A DNA stretch of 43,185 nucleotides, from the NCBI GenBank assembly GCA_022801715.1, contig JAAWSV010000019.1:1-43185 (forward strand), written 5' to 3'. This DNA comes from Oscillospiraceae bacterium. Its GTDB lineage: Bacteria; Bacillota; Clostridia; Oscillospirales; Oscillospiraceae. Position numbers and translations under genes: made by a program. The notes under the pieces were generated by a model. It was not told the origin of the DNA and did not search any database. It saw only the letters and a list, made by a program, of their open reading frames with translations. Shown piece by piece: positions 16,378 to 25,770 of this stretch (position 1 is the first letter of the stretch; every line of letters begins with the position of its first letter).

Positions 16378-16878
16378 TTAACCAACGATCTCTTCCACGC
16401 TCTTGCCGCGGATACGGGCGACCTCCTCGGGCCCTCTCAGGGACTTGAGCCCCTGGAAGGTGGCGGCCACCACGTTCTGCGCGTTGTTGGAGCGCAGGCA
16501 CTTGGCGCGGATGTCCTTCACACCGGTGGCCTCCATCACGGCACGGACGGGACCGCCGGCGATGATGCCGGTACCGGGGGCGGCGGGCTTCATAATGACG
16601 CGGCCCGCGCCGAACTCCCCAATCACCTCATGGGGAATGGTGGTGCCGGACAGCGTCACAGTCACCATGTTCTTCTTGGCATCCTCGATGCCCTTGCGGA
16701 TGGCCTCGGGCACCTCGGCGGCCTTGCCAAGGCCGAAGCCGACCTTGCCCTTGCCGTCGCCCACCACCATCAGAGCGGCGAACTTGAAAATCCGGCCGCC
16801 CTTCACGGTCTTGCTGACGCGGTTTAACGATACGAGCTTCTCAGTGAACTCGCTGGGTTCTCTCTCAAATCTGGGCAT
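16378..16878 (-). CDS. rpsE: 30S ribosomal protein S5
   Basis: A 166-aa S5 with the double-stranded RNA-binding-like N-domain ([20 protein letters not shown]) and the C-domain [11 protein letters not shown]5 contributes to decoding accuracy and is a spectinomycin-resistance site. Confidence 0.98.
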   Translation of the reverse strand: MPRFEREPSEFTEKLVSLNRVSKTVKGGRIFKFAALMVVGDGKGKVGFGLGKAAEVPEAIRKGIEDAKKNMVTVTLSGTTIPHEVIGEFGAGRVIMKPAAPGTGIIAGGPVRAVMEATGVKDIRAKCLRSNNAQNVVAATFQGLKSLRGPEEVARIRGKSVEEIVG

Positions 16879-16895
16879 ATCCTATTCCTCCTCCC

Positions 16896-17246
16896 TCAGA
16901 ATTTCAGGCCGCCCTCGCGGGCGCCATCGGCCAGCTCGGCCACACGGCCGTGGTACAGGTAACCGCCGCGGTCAAAGACGACCACCTCGATCCCCTTCTG
17001 CTTGGCCTCTTCGGCAACCATCTGACCGACCTTGCGGGCGGCCTCCTTGTTGCCTCCGTTGGGGAGCTTCAGAGAGGAAGCGGAGCAGAGCGTCACGCCC
17101 GCCACATCGTCGATGATCTGGGCATAGATGTTCTTCTCGCTGCGGAACACGTTCAGCCGGGGGCACTCGGCGGTGCCGGAGATCTTGGCGCGGACGCGCT
17201 TATGTCTCTTCAAACGCTGAGCGTTGGTATCAGGTCTTTTAATCAT
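16896..17246 (-). CDS. rplR: 50S ribosomal protein L18
   Basis: A 116-aa L18, the 5S rRNA-binding protein: [33 protein letters not shown], and the C-terminal [12 protein letters not shown]. Typical length. Confidence 0.98.
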   Translation of the reverse strand: MIKRPDTNAQRLKRHKRVRAKISGTAECPRLNVFRSEKNIYAQIIDDVAGVTLCSASSLKLPNGGNKEAARKVGQMVAEEAKQKGIEVVVFDRGGYLYHGRVAELADGAREGGLKF

Positions 17247-17260
17247 ATCAGCACGCCTCC

Positions 17261-17806
17261 TTACTTCTTGGCACCGGTCTTACCAACCTTGCGGCGGATG
17301 ACCTCGTCCACATACTTGATGCCCTTGCCCTTATAGGGCTCCGGGGGACGCTTCTCACGGACCTCGGCGGCAAACTGGCCCACAGCCTGCTTGTCGCAGC
17401 CGGAGATGATCACCTTGTTGGCCGAGGGCACCTCAATGGAGATGCCGTCGATCTCGGAGACGATCACCTGGTGGGAGTAACCTAAGTTCATCACCAGGTT
17501 CTTGCCCTCCTTGGCGGCGCGGTAGCCCACGCCGTTGATCTCCAGCTCCTTCTTAAAGGTCTCGTGAACGCCGGTCACCATGTTCTGAAGCAGGGTCCGG
17601 GTGAGACCATGGAGGCTCTTATGCTCCTTGGAATCAGAGGGGCGCTTGACGTGGAGTTCGGCGCCGTCGCGCTCAATCACCATAGCGGGGTGGAGCGCCT
17701 TCGTCAGGGTACCCTTGGGGCCCTTGACGGTCACGACGTTCCCCTCGGCGATGGTCACCTCCACGCCGGCGGGGACGGTAATGGGCATTCTGCCAATTCT
17801 ACTCAT
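17261..17806 (-). CDS. rplF: 50S ribosomal protein L6
   Basis: A 181-aa L6 with two repeats of the L6 fold: start M-S-R-I-G-R-M-P-I, the V-K-G-P-K-G-T-L loop, and C-terminal [11 protein letters not shown]. It supports the factor-binding region of the 50S subunit. Confidence 0.98.
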   Translation of the reverse strand: MSRIGRMPITVPAGVEVTIAEGNVVTVKGPKGTLTKALHPAMVIERDGAELHVKRPSDSKEHKSLHGLTRTLLQNMVTGVHETFKKELEINGVGYRAAKEGKNLVMNLGYSHQVIVSEIDGISIEVPSANKVIISGCDKQAVGQFAAEVREKRPPEPYKGKGIKYVDEVIRRKVGKTGAKK

Positions 17807-17821
17807 GTCAAATACCCTCCC

Positions 17822-18220
17822 TTACCACACAAACGCAAGGACTTCGCCGCCGACATGGGCCTCCCGGGCCTTCCTGTCGGTCATCACGCCCTTGGACGTA
17901 GAAATAATTGCGATACCGAGGCCCCGCAGCACCCGGGGGAGCTCGTCGGCGCCGGCGTAGACCCGGAGACCGGGCTTGGACACGCGGCGCAGGCCCTGGA
18001 TGGCCTTCTCCTTGCCATTGACATATTTCAGCGTCACACGGATGATGCCCTGGGTGCCGTCATCCACGATCTGAAAGTTCTTGATATAGCCCTCGTCCAG
18101 CAGAATCTGAGCGATGCTCTTCTTCATGTTGGAGGCGGGAATATCCACGCTCTCATGCTTGGCGCTGCTGGCGTTGCGGATGCGGGTGAGCATATCCGCA
18201 ATGGGATCTGTGATGTGCAT
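17822..18220 (-). CDS. rpsH: 30S ribosomal protein S8
   Basis: A 132-aa S8: [13 protein letters not shown] and the C-terminal [13 protein letters not shown]. In E. coli S8 is the translational repressor of the spc operon, binding near rplE. Here the 260-nt gap upstream of rpsH is structured and unusually long. Confidence 0.98.
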   Translation of the reverse strand: MHITDPIADMLTRIRNASSAKHESVDIPASNMKKSIAQILLDEGYIKNFQIVDDGTQGIIRVTLKYVNGKEKAIQGLRRVSKPGLRVYAGADELPRVLRGLGIAIISTSKGVMTDRKAREAHVGGEVLAFVW

Positions 18221-18484
18221 GTTGGAATTTCCTCCTTATTTGAAGTTGCGGTCCCCGGCTTCCCGGGTCCGCTGAGGCGGCGAGGTATCGCCATGAATTT
18301 GGAGCGGCGCGAAACACCGCACCGCGTAATTCACGGTGACCTTTCGCCGACCTGTCGCCGGGGCGAAATCCGTTTCAGCGAACCTCGCCGCGGCCAAGGG
18401 TATACGGTAATGGGGCTTTGCGCCCCACTCCTCATACGGATCGGGCCCCTGAGGCCCCGATCCGGTGAAGATGATGGGTCCCGC
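18221..18484 (-). other. 264-nt structured rpsN-rpsH intercistronic region
   Basis: rpsN and rpsH are normally 10-30 nt apart. This gap holds several GC-rich hairpins: 18438-18463 (8 bp, then one mismatch and 2 bp), GGGGC-tttgc-GCCCC near 18412-18426, and CACCG/CGGTG around 18325-18345. No ORF with a ribosome binding site is seen. It may be an inserted small palindromic element or a regulatory spacer. Confidence 0.45.
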
Positions 18485-18670
18485 TTACCAAGAGGCCTTG
18501 CGCACCCCGGGGATCTCCCCGCGGTAGGCCATCTCACGGAAGCAGATACGGCACACGCCGTAGTCACGCAGGTAGGCGTGGGGGCGGCCGCAGATCTTGC
18601 AGCGGTTGTACTTCCGGGTGGAGTACTTGGGCGTGGCCTGCTGCTTAAGAATCATAGACTTCTTTGCCAT
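18485..18670 (-). CDS. rpsN: 30S ribosomal protein S14, type Z (zinc)
   Basis: A 61-aa zinc S14: [33 protein letters not shown] (two C-x-x-C pairs), K-A-S-W end. This short form (about 61 aa) is the spc-operon S14 of Gram-positive bacteria. Confidence 0.97.
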   Translation of the reverse strand: MAKKSMILKQQATPKYSTRKYNRCKICGRPHAYLRDYGVCRICFREMAYRGEIPGVRKASW

Positions 18671-18684
18671 TTTTTAATCCTCCC

Positions 18685-19224
18685 TTATCGCTCGAAGGGG
18701 GCCCCAACCAGCTCTAAGAGAGCCTTGGCCTCTTCGTCGGTCTTTGCGGTGGTGCATACCACGATGTCCATACCGCGGATCTTGTCGATCTTGTCATACT
18801 CGATCTCGGGGAAGATCAGCTGCTCCTTGATGCCTAAGGCGTAGTTGCCCCGGCCGTCGAAGCTGTTGGGGTTGATGCCGCGGAAGTCACGGACACGGGG
18901 CAGGGCCACGTTGAAGAGGCGGTCCAGAAACTCCCACATCTTCTCACCCCGCAGGGTGACCTTGGCGCCCACGGGCATGCCCTCACGGACCTTGAAGTTG
19001 GCCACGGACTTCTTGGCGTTGGTGATGATGGCCTTCTGGCCGGTGATGGTGGTCAAGTCCCGCACCACGGCCTCCAGAACCTTGGCGTTGTCCCGGGCCT
19101 CGCCGCAGCCCACGTTCACGACCACCTTGTCGATCCGGGGGATCTGCATGACGCTCTTGTACTCGAACTTCTTCATCAGAGCAGGAGCGACCTCAGCAGT
19201 ATACTTTTCCTTCAGTCTTGCCAT
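18685..19224 (-). CDS. rplE: 50S ribosomal protein L5
   Basis: A 179-aa L5, which binds 5S rRNA and touches P-site tRNA. Recognisable are [33 protein letters not shown] and D-F-R-G-I. The start at 19224 is the family start; an 18-codon upstream extension of the frame overlaps rplX. Confidence 0.98.
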   Translation of the reverse strand: MARLKEKYTAEVAPALMKKFEYKSVMQIPRIDKVVVNVGCGEARDNAKVLEAVVRDLTTITGQKAIITNAKKSVANFKVREGMPVGAKVTLRGEKMWEFLDRLFNVALPRVRDFRGINPNSFDGRGNYALGIKEQLIFPEIEYDKIDKIRGMDIVVCTTAKTDEEAKALLELVGAPFER

Positions 19225-19240
19225 TGTTCCTACTCCTCTC

Positions 19241-19576
19241 TCACAGCTCGGCGCCGCACTTCTTGCAGACGCGGACACTGACGTTCTTCTCCTTGCCGGC
19301 TACGGTCTTCTTCTCCACCTTGTGGCCCACGCGGGTGGCCTTGGAGCACTTGGGGCAGACCACCTGCACCTTGGAGGCGTAGAGCGGGGCCTCCCGGCGG
19401 ACGATGGTGCTCTCCTCGCCCTGCTTGCGGGCCTTCACGTGGCAGGTCACCATATTGATGCCCTCCACCACCACCTTGCCCTCGCTGGGGACGGCGTGCT
19501 GGACCTTGCCCTGCTTGCCCTTGTCCTTGCCGGACAGAACGACGACGGTGTCGCCCTTCTTCACATTCATAGACAT
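19241..19576 (-). CDS. rplX: 50S ribosomal protein L24 with zinc ribbon
   Basis: A 111-aa L24 with an N-terminal KOW motif ([19 protein letters not shown]). C-P-K-C and C-K-K-C near the C-terminus suggest a zinc ribbon. A second in-frame ATG at 19570 is an alternative start; the first is further from AAGGAGG (about 11 nt). Confidence 0.97.
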   Translation of the reverse strand: MSMNVKKGDTVVVLSGKDKGKQGKVQHAVPSEGKVVVEGINMVTCHVKARKQGEESTIVRREAPLYASKVQVVCPKCSKATRVGHKVEKKTVAGKEKNVSVRVCKKCGAEL

Positions 19577-19592
19577 ACTCTTCTGTTCCTCC

Positions 19593-19961
19593 TTACACGA
19601 CTTCGGGAGCGAGGGACAGGATCTTCATGTAATCCTTGTCGCGCAGCTCGCGGGCCACGGGCCCAAAGATACGGGTACCTCTGGGGTTCTTGTCGTCCTT
19701 GATCAGAACAGCGGCGTTGTCATCAAAGCGGACGTAGGTACCGTCGGCACGACGGACGCCCTTGGCGCTGCGGACGATGACGGCCTTTACCACCTCGCCC
19801 TTCTTCACCGTGCCGCCGGGGGTGGACTTGCGCACGGAGGCCACGATCACATCGCCGATGTTGCCGTATTTCCGCTTGGAGCCGCCCAGCACACGGATGC
19901 ACTTAATCTCCTTGGCGCCGGTGTTGTCTGCGACCTTCAGAAAACTTTCCTGTTGAATCAT
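19593..19961 (-). CDS. rplN: 50S ribosomal protein L14
   Basis: A 122-aa L14: [18 protein letters not shown], then [13 protein letters not shown] and [13 protein letters not shown]. Length is exact for the family. Confidence 0.98.
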   Translation of the reverse strand: MIQQESFLKVADNTGAKEIKCIRVLGGSKRKYGNIGDVIVASVRKSTPGGTVKKGEVVKAVIVRSAKGVRRADGTYVRFDDNAAVLIKDDKNPRGTRIFGPVARELRDKDYMKILSLAPEVV

Positions 19962-19976
19962 TGCTCGGCACCTCCC

Positions 19977-20240
19977 TTACTTGGCCTTCTCGATGATCTC
20001 AACCACCCGCCAGCGCTTGTCCTTGCTGAGGGGGCGGGTCTCCATCACCTTCACGGTATCGCCCACGCCGCAGGCGTTCTGCTCGTCATGGGCCTTCAGC
20101 TTATAGGTGCGGCCGACGATCTTCTTGTACAGAGGATGGGCCACACGGTCCTCAATCGCAACAACCACGGTCTTGTCCATCTTGTCAGAGACGACCTTGC
20201 CAACTCTGGTCTTGCGGGAGGAGATTCTTGCTTCACTCAT
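19977..20240 (-). CDS. rpsQ: 30S ribosomal protein S17
   Basis: An 87-aa OB-fold S17: [19 protein letters not shown] and the helix-free C-terminal [13 protein letters not shown]. One of the primary 16S rRNA binders. Confidence 0.98.
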   Translation of the reverse strand: MSEARISSRKTRVGKVVSDKMDKTVVVAIEDRVAHPLYKKIVGRTYKLKAHDEQNACGVGDTVKVMETRPLSKDKRWRVVEIIEKAK

Positions 20241-20260
20241 TATCCATTACCCTCCTTCAA

Positions 20261-20455
20261 TTACTTGGCGGTCTGCTGCTCACGGATGATGGTCTTGACT
20301 CGGGCGATATCACGCTTAACCTCGGCAATCTTCATGGGATTGTCCAACTGGTTGGTGGCGTGCTGCATACGCAGGAAAAACAGGTCCTTCTTCAGGCCCA
20401 CCAGCTTCGCGTCCAGCTCAGCTGCGCTCATCTTACGGATTTCACTTGCCTTCAT
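20261..20455 (-). CDS. rpmC: 50S ribosomal protein L29
   Basis: A 64-aa helical L29: M-K-A-S-E-I-R-K-M-S-A-A-E-L, L-F-F-L-R-M-Q-H-A-T-N-Q-L-D-N. L29 is at the tunnel exit and helps dock SRP and trigger factor. Three successive in-frame starts (GTG 20461, ATG 20458, ATG 20455) overlap the rplP stop; 20455 has best spacing to AGGTGAG and matches the family start. Confidence 0.96.
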   Translation of the reverse strand: MKASEIRKMSAAELDAKLVGLKKDLFFLRMQHATNQLDNPMKIAEVKRDIARVKTIIREQQTAK

Positions 20456-20457
20456 CA

Positions 20458-20892
20458 TCACTCACCTACTTCCTGAGCTTCCGCGTCCTCGCGCTTGACG
20501 ATCTTGGTCTTGATGGGCAGCTTGTGGCTGGCCAGACGCAGCGCCTCACGGGCGACCTCTTCCGACACGCCGGCGATCTCAAACATGACGCGGCCGGGCT
20601 TGACAACAGACACCCAGTACTCCGGGGAGCCCTTACCGGAGCCCATACGGGTCTCAGCGGGCTTCTCGGTGACGGGCTTATCGGGGAAGATCTTGATCCA
20701 GACCTGACCGCCGCGCTTGGTGTAGCGGGTCATGGCGATACGGGAGGCCTCGATCTGGTTGCTGGTGATCCAGCCGGGCTCCTGGGCCACCAGACCGAAC
20801 TCACCGTAGGTAATCGTGTTCCCGCGCAGGGCCTTACCCTTCATGCGACCGCGGTGGACACGGCGATACTTGACTCTCTTGGGCAGAAGCAT
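20458..20892 (-). CDS. rplP: 50S ribosomal protein L16
   Basis: A 144-aa L16: [39 protein letters not shown]. It helps position A-site tRNA. Its ATG shares one base with the rpsC stop (TAATG), giving coupled translation. Confidence 0.98.
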   Translation of the reverse strand: MLLPKRVKYRRVHRGRMKGKALRGNTITYGEFGLVAQEPGWITSNQIEASRIAMTRYTKRGGQVWIKIFPDKPVTEKPAETRMGSGKGSPEYWVSVVKPGRVMFEIAGVSEEVAREALRLASHKLPIKTKIVKREDAEAQEVGE

Positions 20893-21722
20893 TACTGTGC
20901 GCCTCCTTCTTTCTTCTCAGGACGGGGACCTCTGAAGGAACTCTGGCCGTCCCGGCGGGGGCCGCGGTTGTCGCGGTTGAAGCCGCCCCGGCGATCACCG
21001 CCGCCCCGGCGGTCGCCATCCCGGCGAGGCCGGCGCTGGCGCTCCTCATAGGGCTTGCTGGTGTCTAAGGTGCGGGGAGTGGTACGCAGGGTCTGGGTCA
21101 GCACCTCGCCCTTGTAGATCCACACCTTCACGCCGATGCGGCCGAAGGTGGTGGCGGCCTCCGCGAAGCCGTACTCGATGTCGGCGCGGATGGTCTGCAA
21201 GGGGATGGTGCCCTCGTGGTAGTGCTCGCTGCGGGCGATCTCAGCGCCGCCCAAACGGCCGCCGCAGTTGCACTTGATGCCCTTGGCGCCGGCGCGCATG
21301 GCGCGGCCCATGGCATTCTTCATGGCCCGGCGGTAGCTGATGCGCTTCTCCAGCTGGGCGGCGATGTTCTCGGCCACCAGCTGGGCATTCATATCGGGGT
21401 TGCGGACCTCGATGATGTTCAGGCGCACAGTCTTGCCGATCATCTTCTCCACAGCCAGACGGGTCTCCTCAATGGCCTTGCCATCCTTGCCGATGACCAA
21501 GCCCGGACGGGCGCAGTGCATGAAGACGGTCACCACGTCGCTCTGGCGCTCAATCTCGATCTTGGGCACGCCGGCGGCGTAGAGGGTCTTTTTCAGGTAG
21601 TCACGGATCTTCTTGTCCTCGACCAGAAGGTCGCCGACCTTCTCGTCACGGGCGTACCAGCGGGAGTCCCAGTCCTTGATGACGCCCACGCGCAGGCCGT
21701 GGGGATGAATTTTCTGTCCCAT
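20892..21722 (-). CDS. rpsC: 30S ribosomal protein S3 with Arg/Gly-rich C-terminal extension
   Basis: A 276-aa S3, about 50 residues longer than usual. The standard part is intact: [13 protein letters not shown], the KH domain with G-L-V-I-G-K-D-G-K, and the C-domain [10 protein letters not shown] and K-V-W-I-Y-K-G-E. After about residue 222 comes a tail of repeated R/G/D/N units ([15 protein letters not shown]), predicted disordered and RNA-binding. S3 surrounds the mRNA entry tunnel, so the tail would project near entering mRNA. Confidence 0.97.
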   Translation of the reverse strand: MGQKIHPHGLRVGVIKDWDSRWYARDEKVGDLLVEDKKIRDYLKKTLYAAGVPKIEIERQSDVVTVFMHCARPGLVIGKDGKAIEETRLAVEKMIGKTVRLNIIEVRNPDMNAQLVAENIAAQLEKRISYRRAMKNAMGRAMRAGAKGIKCNCGGRLGGAEIARSEHYHEGTIPLQTIRADIEYGFAEAATTFGRIGVKVWIYKGEVLTQTLRTTPRTLDTSKPYEERQRRPRRDGDRRGGGDRRGGFNRDNRGPRRDGQSSFRGPRPEKKEGGAQ

Positions 21723-21737
21723 AAACTGTCTCCTCCC

Positions 21738-22082
21738 TTATGCCTTCTCCGCCACGACGAGGGTGACGTGAGAGGTTCTCTTATTGATGCGGTAGGCGCG
21801 GCCCTGAGCCCGGGGCATCACTCTCTTGAGGATGGGGCCAGGGGTGGCGAAGACCTCGCTCACATAGAGCTTCTCCACATCCATATTGAAGTTGTTCTCC
21901 GCATTGGCCACGGCGCTCTTGAGGAGCTTCATCATAGGCTCAGAGGCGGCCTTGGGGGTCTGCATCAGAATGGCCATGGCGGTGCCCACATCCTTGCCGC
22001 GGATGAGATCGACAACGATCTGCACCTTGCGGGGGGAGATGCGGAGATACTTCAAATAAGCTTTCGCTTCCATATTCTGCAT
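21738..22082 (-). CDS. rplV: 50S ribosomal protein L22
   Basis: A 114-aa L22: [18 protein letters not shown] and the hairpin loop region [16 protein letters not shown], which lines the exit tunnel near the macrolide site. Confidence 0.98.
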   Translation of the reverse strand: MQNMEAKAYLKYLRISPRKVQIVVDLIRGKDVGTAMAILMQTPKAASEPMMKLLKSAVANAENNFNMDVEKLYVSEVFATPGPILKRVMPRAQGRAYRINKRTSHVTLVVAEKA

Positions 22083-22091
22083 TCTCCTTTC

Positions 22092-22355
22092 TTACTTGCC
22101 CTTGGTGTGGCCGCGGAAGGTACGGGTGGGTGCGAACTCACCCAGCTTGTGTCCGACCATATCCTCCTGGATGTAGACGGGCACGTGCTTGCGGCCGTCG
22201 TAGACGGCGATGGTGTGGCCCACAAAGGCGGGGAAAATGGTGGAGCTGCGGCTCCAAGTCTTGAGAACGGTCTTCTTGCCGGAGCTGTTCATGGCCTCGA
22301 CCCGCTTGAGAAGCTCAGGGGCAACATACGGGCCTTTTTTCACAGATCTGCTCAT
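22092..22355 (-). CDS. rpsS: 30S ribosomal protein S19
   Basis: An 87-aa S19: [28 protein letters not shown] and the C-terminal [12 protein letters not shown]. Located in the 30S head. Confidence 0.98.
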   Translation of the reverse strand: MSRSVKKGPYVAPELLKRVEAMNSSGKKTVLKTWSRSSTIFPAFVGHTIAVYDGRKHVPVYIQEDMVGHKLGEFAPTRTFRGHTKGK

Positions 22356-22371
22356 ATCTCTCTTGCCTCCT

Positions 22372-23208
22372 TTACTTCACATTCCGACGCTTGACAATGA
22401 ACTTGTCCGTCGGGTTCTTGGTCTTGCGGGTCTTGTAACCCAGAGCGGGCTTGCCCCAAGGGGTCACAGGGCCGGGACGGCCCACAGGGCTCTTGCCCTC
22501 GCCGCCGCCGTGGGGGTGGTCACAGGGGTTCATCACGCTGCCGCGGACGGTGGGACGCCAGCCCATGTGGCGCTTGCGACCGGCCTTACCGATCTGCACA
22601 TTCTCGTGGTCGATGTTGCCCACCTGGCCGATGGTGGCCACGCAGTTGAGCCGGACGATGCGCACCTCGCCGGAGGGCATACGGATCTGGGCGTCGGTGC
22701 CCTCCTTGGCCATCAGCTGGGCGCTGGTACCGGCGGCGCGGACCAGCTGGCCGCCCTTGCCGGGGTGCATCTCGATGTTGTGGATCACGGTACCCACGGG
22801 GATGTTGGCGATGGGCAGGCAGTTGCCGGGCTTGATGTCGGCGCTGGCGCTGGAGAGGATCTTATCCCCCGCGGCCAGACCCACCGGCGCTAAAATGTAG
22901 CGCTTCTCGCCGTCCTCGTACTGGACCAGGGCGATGTTGGCGCTGCGGTTGGGGTCGTACTCCAGACGCAGAACCGTGGCGGGCATATCCACCTTGTCCC
23001 GCTTGAAGTCGATAATGCGGTACTTGCGCTTATTGCCGCCGCCGCGGTGGCGGACGGTGATGCGGCCATAGCTGTTGCGGCCGGCGTTCTTCTTCAGGGT
23101 CTCGGTGAGGCTGGCCTCAGGCTTGGCCTTCTTGTCGATGCCGTCGAAGCCGGAAACCGTCATATGCCGCCGAGACGGGGTTGTCGGCTTAAAAGATTTG
23201 ATAGACAT
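22372..23208 (-). CDS. rplB: 50S ribosomal protein L2
   Basis: A 278-aa L2, needed for peptidyl transferase assembly. It carries [17 protein letters not shown] and the conserved P-H-G-G-G-E-G-K loop with the critical His near the C-terminus. Confidence 0.98.
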   Translation of the reverse strand: MSIKSFKPTTPSRRHMTVSGFDGIDKKAKPEASLTETLKKNAGRNSYGRITVRHRGGGNKRKYRIIDFKRDKVDMPATVLRLEYDPNRSANIALVQYEDGEKRYILAPVGLAAGDKILSSASADIKPGNCLPIANIPVGTVIHNIEMHPGKGGQLVRAAGTSAQLMAKEGTDAQIRMPSGEVRIVRLNCVATIGQVGNIDHENVQIGKAGRKRHMGWRPTVRGSVMNPCDHPHGGGEGKSPVGRPGPVTPWGKPALGYKTRKTKNPTDKFIVKRRNVK

Positions 23209-23224
23209 GTTTCAGTTTCCTCCC

Positions 23225-23518
23225 TTATACCATACCCTCGAACAGCTCGATGGTCTTGGAATCCTCCGTCAGCTGCACGATGGCCTTCTTCCAGTCCTTG
23301 GTGCGGCCGGGGCGGGCGGCGCCCATGCGCTTGGCCTTGCCGGGGACATTCATGGTGTTGACCTTGGCGACCTTCACGCCGAAGATCTCCTCCACGGCCT
23401 TCTTGATCTCCACCTTGCCGGCGGAGGGCGCCACCTCAAAGACGTACTTCTTATCGGCGACACTGTTCATGGAACGCTCCGTAATCACGGGGCGGATGAC
23501 GATATCGTAAGCAGTCAT
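23225..23518 (-). CDS. rplW: 50S ribosomal protein L23
   Basis: A 97-aa L23: [16 protein letters not shown], then [17 protein letters not shown]. It is the docking site for trigger factor and SRP at the exit tunnel. Its ATG shares one base with the rplD stop. Confidence 0.98.
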   Translation of the reverse strand: MTAYDIVIRPVITERSMNSVADKKYVFEVAPSAGKVEIKKAVEEIFGVKVAKVNTMNVPGKAKRMGAARPGRTKDWKKAIVQLTEDSKTIELFEGMV

Positions 23519-24141
23519 TACGCGAACACCTCCTCGATGATGGCCAGCGCGGACTGATCAATCACCAGATACTTGGCGTTTACTATATCGTAGACGCTGA
23601 GGATCTTGGCGGTGGTGGTCAGAACGCCGGGGATGTTGCGGGCGGACTTTACCACGGTCTCCCGGACCTCGGGGGTGATGACCACGGCCTTGCCGTCGCA
23701 CTTCACCGCGTCAAGGAAGCCCTTGAAGTCCTTGGTCTTGATGTCGTCCATGGCGATGGAATCCACCACGATGATGTCGCCGGAGGCGGCCTTGGCGGAG
23801 AGGACGGACTTCAGAGCCAGTCTCTTCACCTTCTTATTGAGCACATAGCTGTAGCTGCGGGGCTTGGGGGCGAACACGATGCCGCCGTGGGTCCACTGGG
23901 GGGCCCGGGTGCTGCCCTGGCGGGCGTGGCCGGTACCCTTCTGACGCCAAGGCTTGCGGCCGCCGCCGGAGACCTCGGCACGGGTCAGGGCGGACTGGGT
24001 GCCCTGACGGCGATTGGCCAGATGGTTCTTCACCACTTCGTGGACGACCGCCATGTTGGGCTCGATGCCGAAGACGGCCTCGCACAGCTCTACTTCGCCG
24101 ACGCTGGCGCCGGACATATTCATAACCTTAACAGTAGACAT
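23518..24141 (-). CDS. rplD: 50S ribosomal protein L4
   Basis: A 207-aa L4 with the tunnel loop region [19 protein letters not shown]. In gammaproteobacteria L4 also represses the S10 operon through its leader RNA; whether it does so here is unknown. Confidence 0.98.
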   Translation of the reverse strand: MSTVKVMNMSGASVGEVELCEAVFGIEPNMAVVHEVVKNHLANRRQGTQSALTRAEVSGGGRKPWRQKGTGHARQGSTRAPQWTHGGIVFAPKPRSYSYVLNKKVKRLALKSVLSAKAASGDIIVVDSIAMDDIKTKDFKGFLDAVKCDGKAVVITPEVRETVVKSARNIPGVLTTTAKILSVYDIVNAKYLVIDQSALAIIEEVFA

Positions 24142-24162
24142 GTTTCAAGCACTCTCCTTCCC

Positions 24163-24879
24163 TTAGTGATTACGCGCAGAGGCCTTCTGGGGATTGACGC
24201 GGGCGGAAGCCTTCTGCGGGTTGACGCTGGTGCCGGCCTCGCCCTTCTTCTCGATGATGGTCTTCTTGGTGGACCGAATCGTCACCAGACCACCCTTAGG
24301 GCCGGGGATGGCACCGCGGACCACCAGCATATTCAGCTCGGCGTCCACTTTCACAACGTCCAAATTCATGATGGTCACCTGATCGACGCCCATATGGCCG
24401 GCGCCCTTGGTGCCCTTGAAGATGCGGCTGGGGTCGGTACCGGAGCCTAAAGAGCCCTGGTGACGGCCGACGGGGCCGGTGCCGTGGGTGGCCTTCAGGC
24501 TGTGGTTGCCGTGGCGCTTGATGACGCCGGCGTAGCCGTGGCCCTTGCTGATGCCGGTGACATCCACGTGGTCGCCCTCGGCGAAGGTGTCCGCCTTGAT
24601 GATGTCGCCCACACTGAGCTCGGCATCTAAATCGAACTCCTTCAGGTGCTTCTTGGGCGCCACGCCGGCCTTGCTCAGGTGGCCCTGCTGGCCCTTGGTG
24701 AGCTTGCGCTCGGGGACATCCTCATAGCCCAGCTGCACGGCGGCATAGCCGTCCTTCTCCACCGTCTTCTTCTGCACCACAACGCAGGGACCGGCCTCGA
24801 TCACAGTGACCGGGATCACCTTGCCGTCGGCGTCGAAGATCTGGCTCATGCCAACTTTCTTACCGATGATCGCTTTCAA
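24163..24879 (-). CDS. rplC: 50S ribosomal protein L3 with duplicated C-terminal tail
   Basis: A 238-aa L3, about 25 residues longer than the usual 205-215. Core motifs: [27 protein letters not shown] and G-A-G-H-M-G. The end carries a tandem repeat of V-N-P-Q-K-A-S-A-R (two units) followed by N-H, a basic tail not seen in most L3 proteins. Two versions of the repeat differ in codons, so the duplication is not brand new. Confidence 0.97.
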   Translation of the reverse strand: MKAIIGKKVGMSQIFDADGKVIPVTVIEAGPCVVVQKKTVEKDGYAAVQLGYEDVPERKLTKGQQGHLSKAGVAPKKHLKEFDLDAELSVGDIIKADTFAEGDHVDVTGISKGHGYAGVIKRHGNHSLKATHGTGPVGRHQGSLGSGTDPSRIFKGTKGAGHMGVDQVTIMNLDVVKVDAELNMLVVRGAIPGPKGGLVTIRSTKKTIIEKKGEAGTSVNPQKASARVNPQKASARNH

Positions 24880-25010
24880 TCTATATTCCTCCTTACAGGT
24901 TATTGGTCGGCTTAGATACGGGGGTTGGCCGCATTGCTCTGCCGACGTGACCCGTCCGCCTCACGCAAGTCGGCGGACATGGCAGCAAACAATTTAGCAA
25001 TGTATTGCGC
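24880..25010 (-). other. 131-nt rpsJ-rplC intercistronic region with alternative stems
   Basis: A perfect 7-bp stem (24954-24960 with 24972-24978) competes with a longer stem (24941-24950 with 24961-24964 plus 24969-24974, 4-nt bulge). They share bases, so only one can form at a time. Firmicutes usually have 10-40 nt here. A regulatory role is possible; the rplC ribosome binding site is just downstream. Confidence 0.4.
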
Positions 25011-25319
25011 TTACAGCTTGATCTCAATCTCCACGCCGGCGGGGAGCTCCAGGGCCATCAGGGCCTCCACGGTCTTGGGGGTGGAGTTGGTGATGTCGAT
25101 GAGGCGCTTGTGGGTGCGGCGCTCAAACTGCTCCCGGCTGTCCTTATACTTATGGACGGCGCGCAGGATGGTGACGACCTCCTTCTTGGTGGGCAGGGGG
25201 ATGGGGCCGGACACGGCGGCGCCGGTGCGCTTGGCGGTCTCCACGATCTTCTCAGCGGACTGGTCGATGACCTGGTGGTCATAGGCCTTCAGGCGAATGC
25301 GGATCATTTCTTTTGCCAT
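25011..25319 (-). CDS. rpsJ: 30S ribosomal protein S10
   Basis: A 102-aa S10 (also NusE in transcription antitermination): [34 protein letters not shown]. It is the first gene of the super-operon, with GGAGG before ATG 25319. The str genes (rpsL, rpsG, fusA, tuf), often just upstream in other Firmicutes, are absent here. Confidence 0.98.
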   Translation of the reverse strand: MAKEMIRIRLKAYDHQVIDQSAEKIVETAKRTGAAVSGPIPLPTKKEVVTILRAVHKYKDSREQFERRTHKRLIDITNSTPKTVEALMALELPAGVEIEIKL

Positions 25320-25597
25320 TGCTTGTTCCTCCATTAGTTAGTACAAAGTAATTTTGCGTCTGACCTTACTCTGTACGGCGAGAAGTTTCTTTCCGCTTAT
25401 CCGTGCGTATCATTCCAGCTCATAAGAAATACCGGCGCAAAAAGGCCGGTATTGCCCCATGGCGCAGCGATCTACGCGCAAAAAGAGCATTCTCAGCCGC
25501 CCGATTCTCGGACATACTCCGCGGAAGTTACCTCTTTCGAGCAATCTCCCGCATCATCGCAGTGCCTCTCGTTGGACGCAGCACGCCCAACGCAAGC
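25320..25597 (-). promoter_or_regulatory. Structured ~278-nt leader of the S10 super-operon
   Basis: Between the promoter and rpsJ lie two clear hairpins: 25570-25592 (9 bp with one G-U, 5-nt loop) and 25428-25453 (9 bp, 8-nt loop, followed by a weak T-rich tail). The leader is bounded by the direct repeat TTAGTTAGTA at 25334-25343 and 25598-25607. S10 leaders are commonly autoregulated, but I do not recognise this one as a known r-protein leader family. Confidence 0.5.
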
Positions 25598-25603
25598 TTA
25601 GTT

Positions 25604-25632
25604 AGTATATAAGAAGTACGGCTGTTTGTCAA
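25604..25632 (-). promoter_or_regulatory. S10 super-operon promoter
   Basis: Minus-strand TTGACA (25627-25632) and TATACT (25604-25609) are exactly 17 bp apart, a near-consensus sigma-A promoter, as expected for ribosomal genes. An A/T-rich stretch lies upstream of -35 (25633-25670) and could act as an UP element. Confidence 0.85.
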
Positions 25633-25770
25633 GGATTTTTTTCGGAAAATGAAATAAAATTATCCCTTTGCTCTAAGAAACTGACCTCTTCCCGTTTCCC
25701 GCGCAGCCATCAGCGGCGGACAGCCACCTATTTTTACCATCGCGCCCCATCTCTCCACAGCCTCAGCCCC

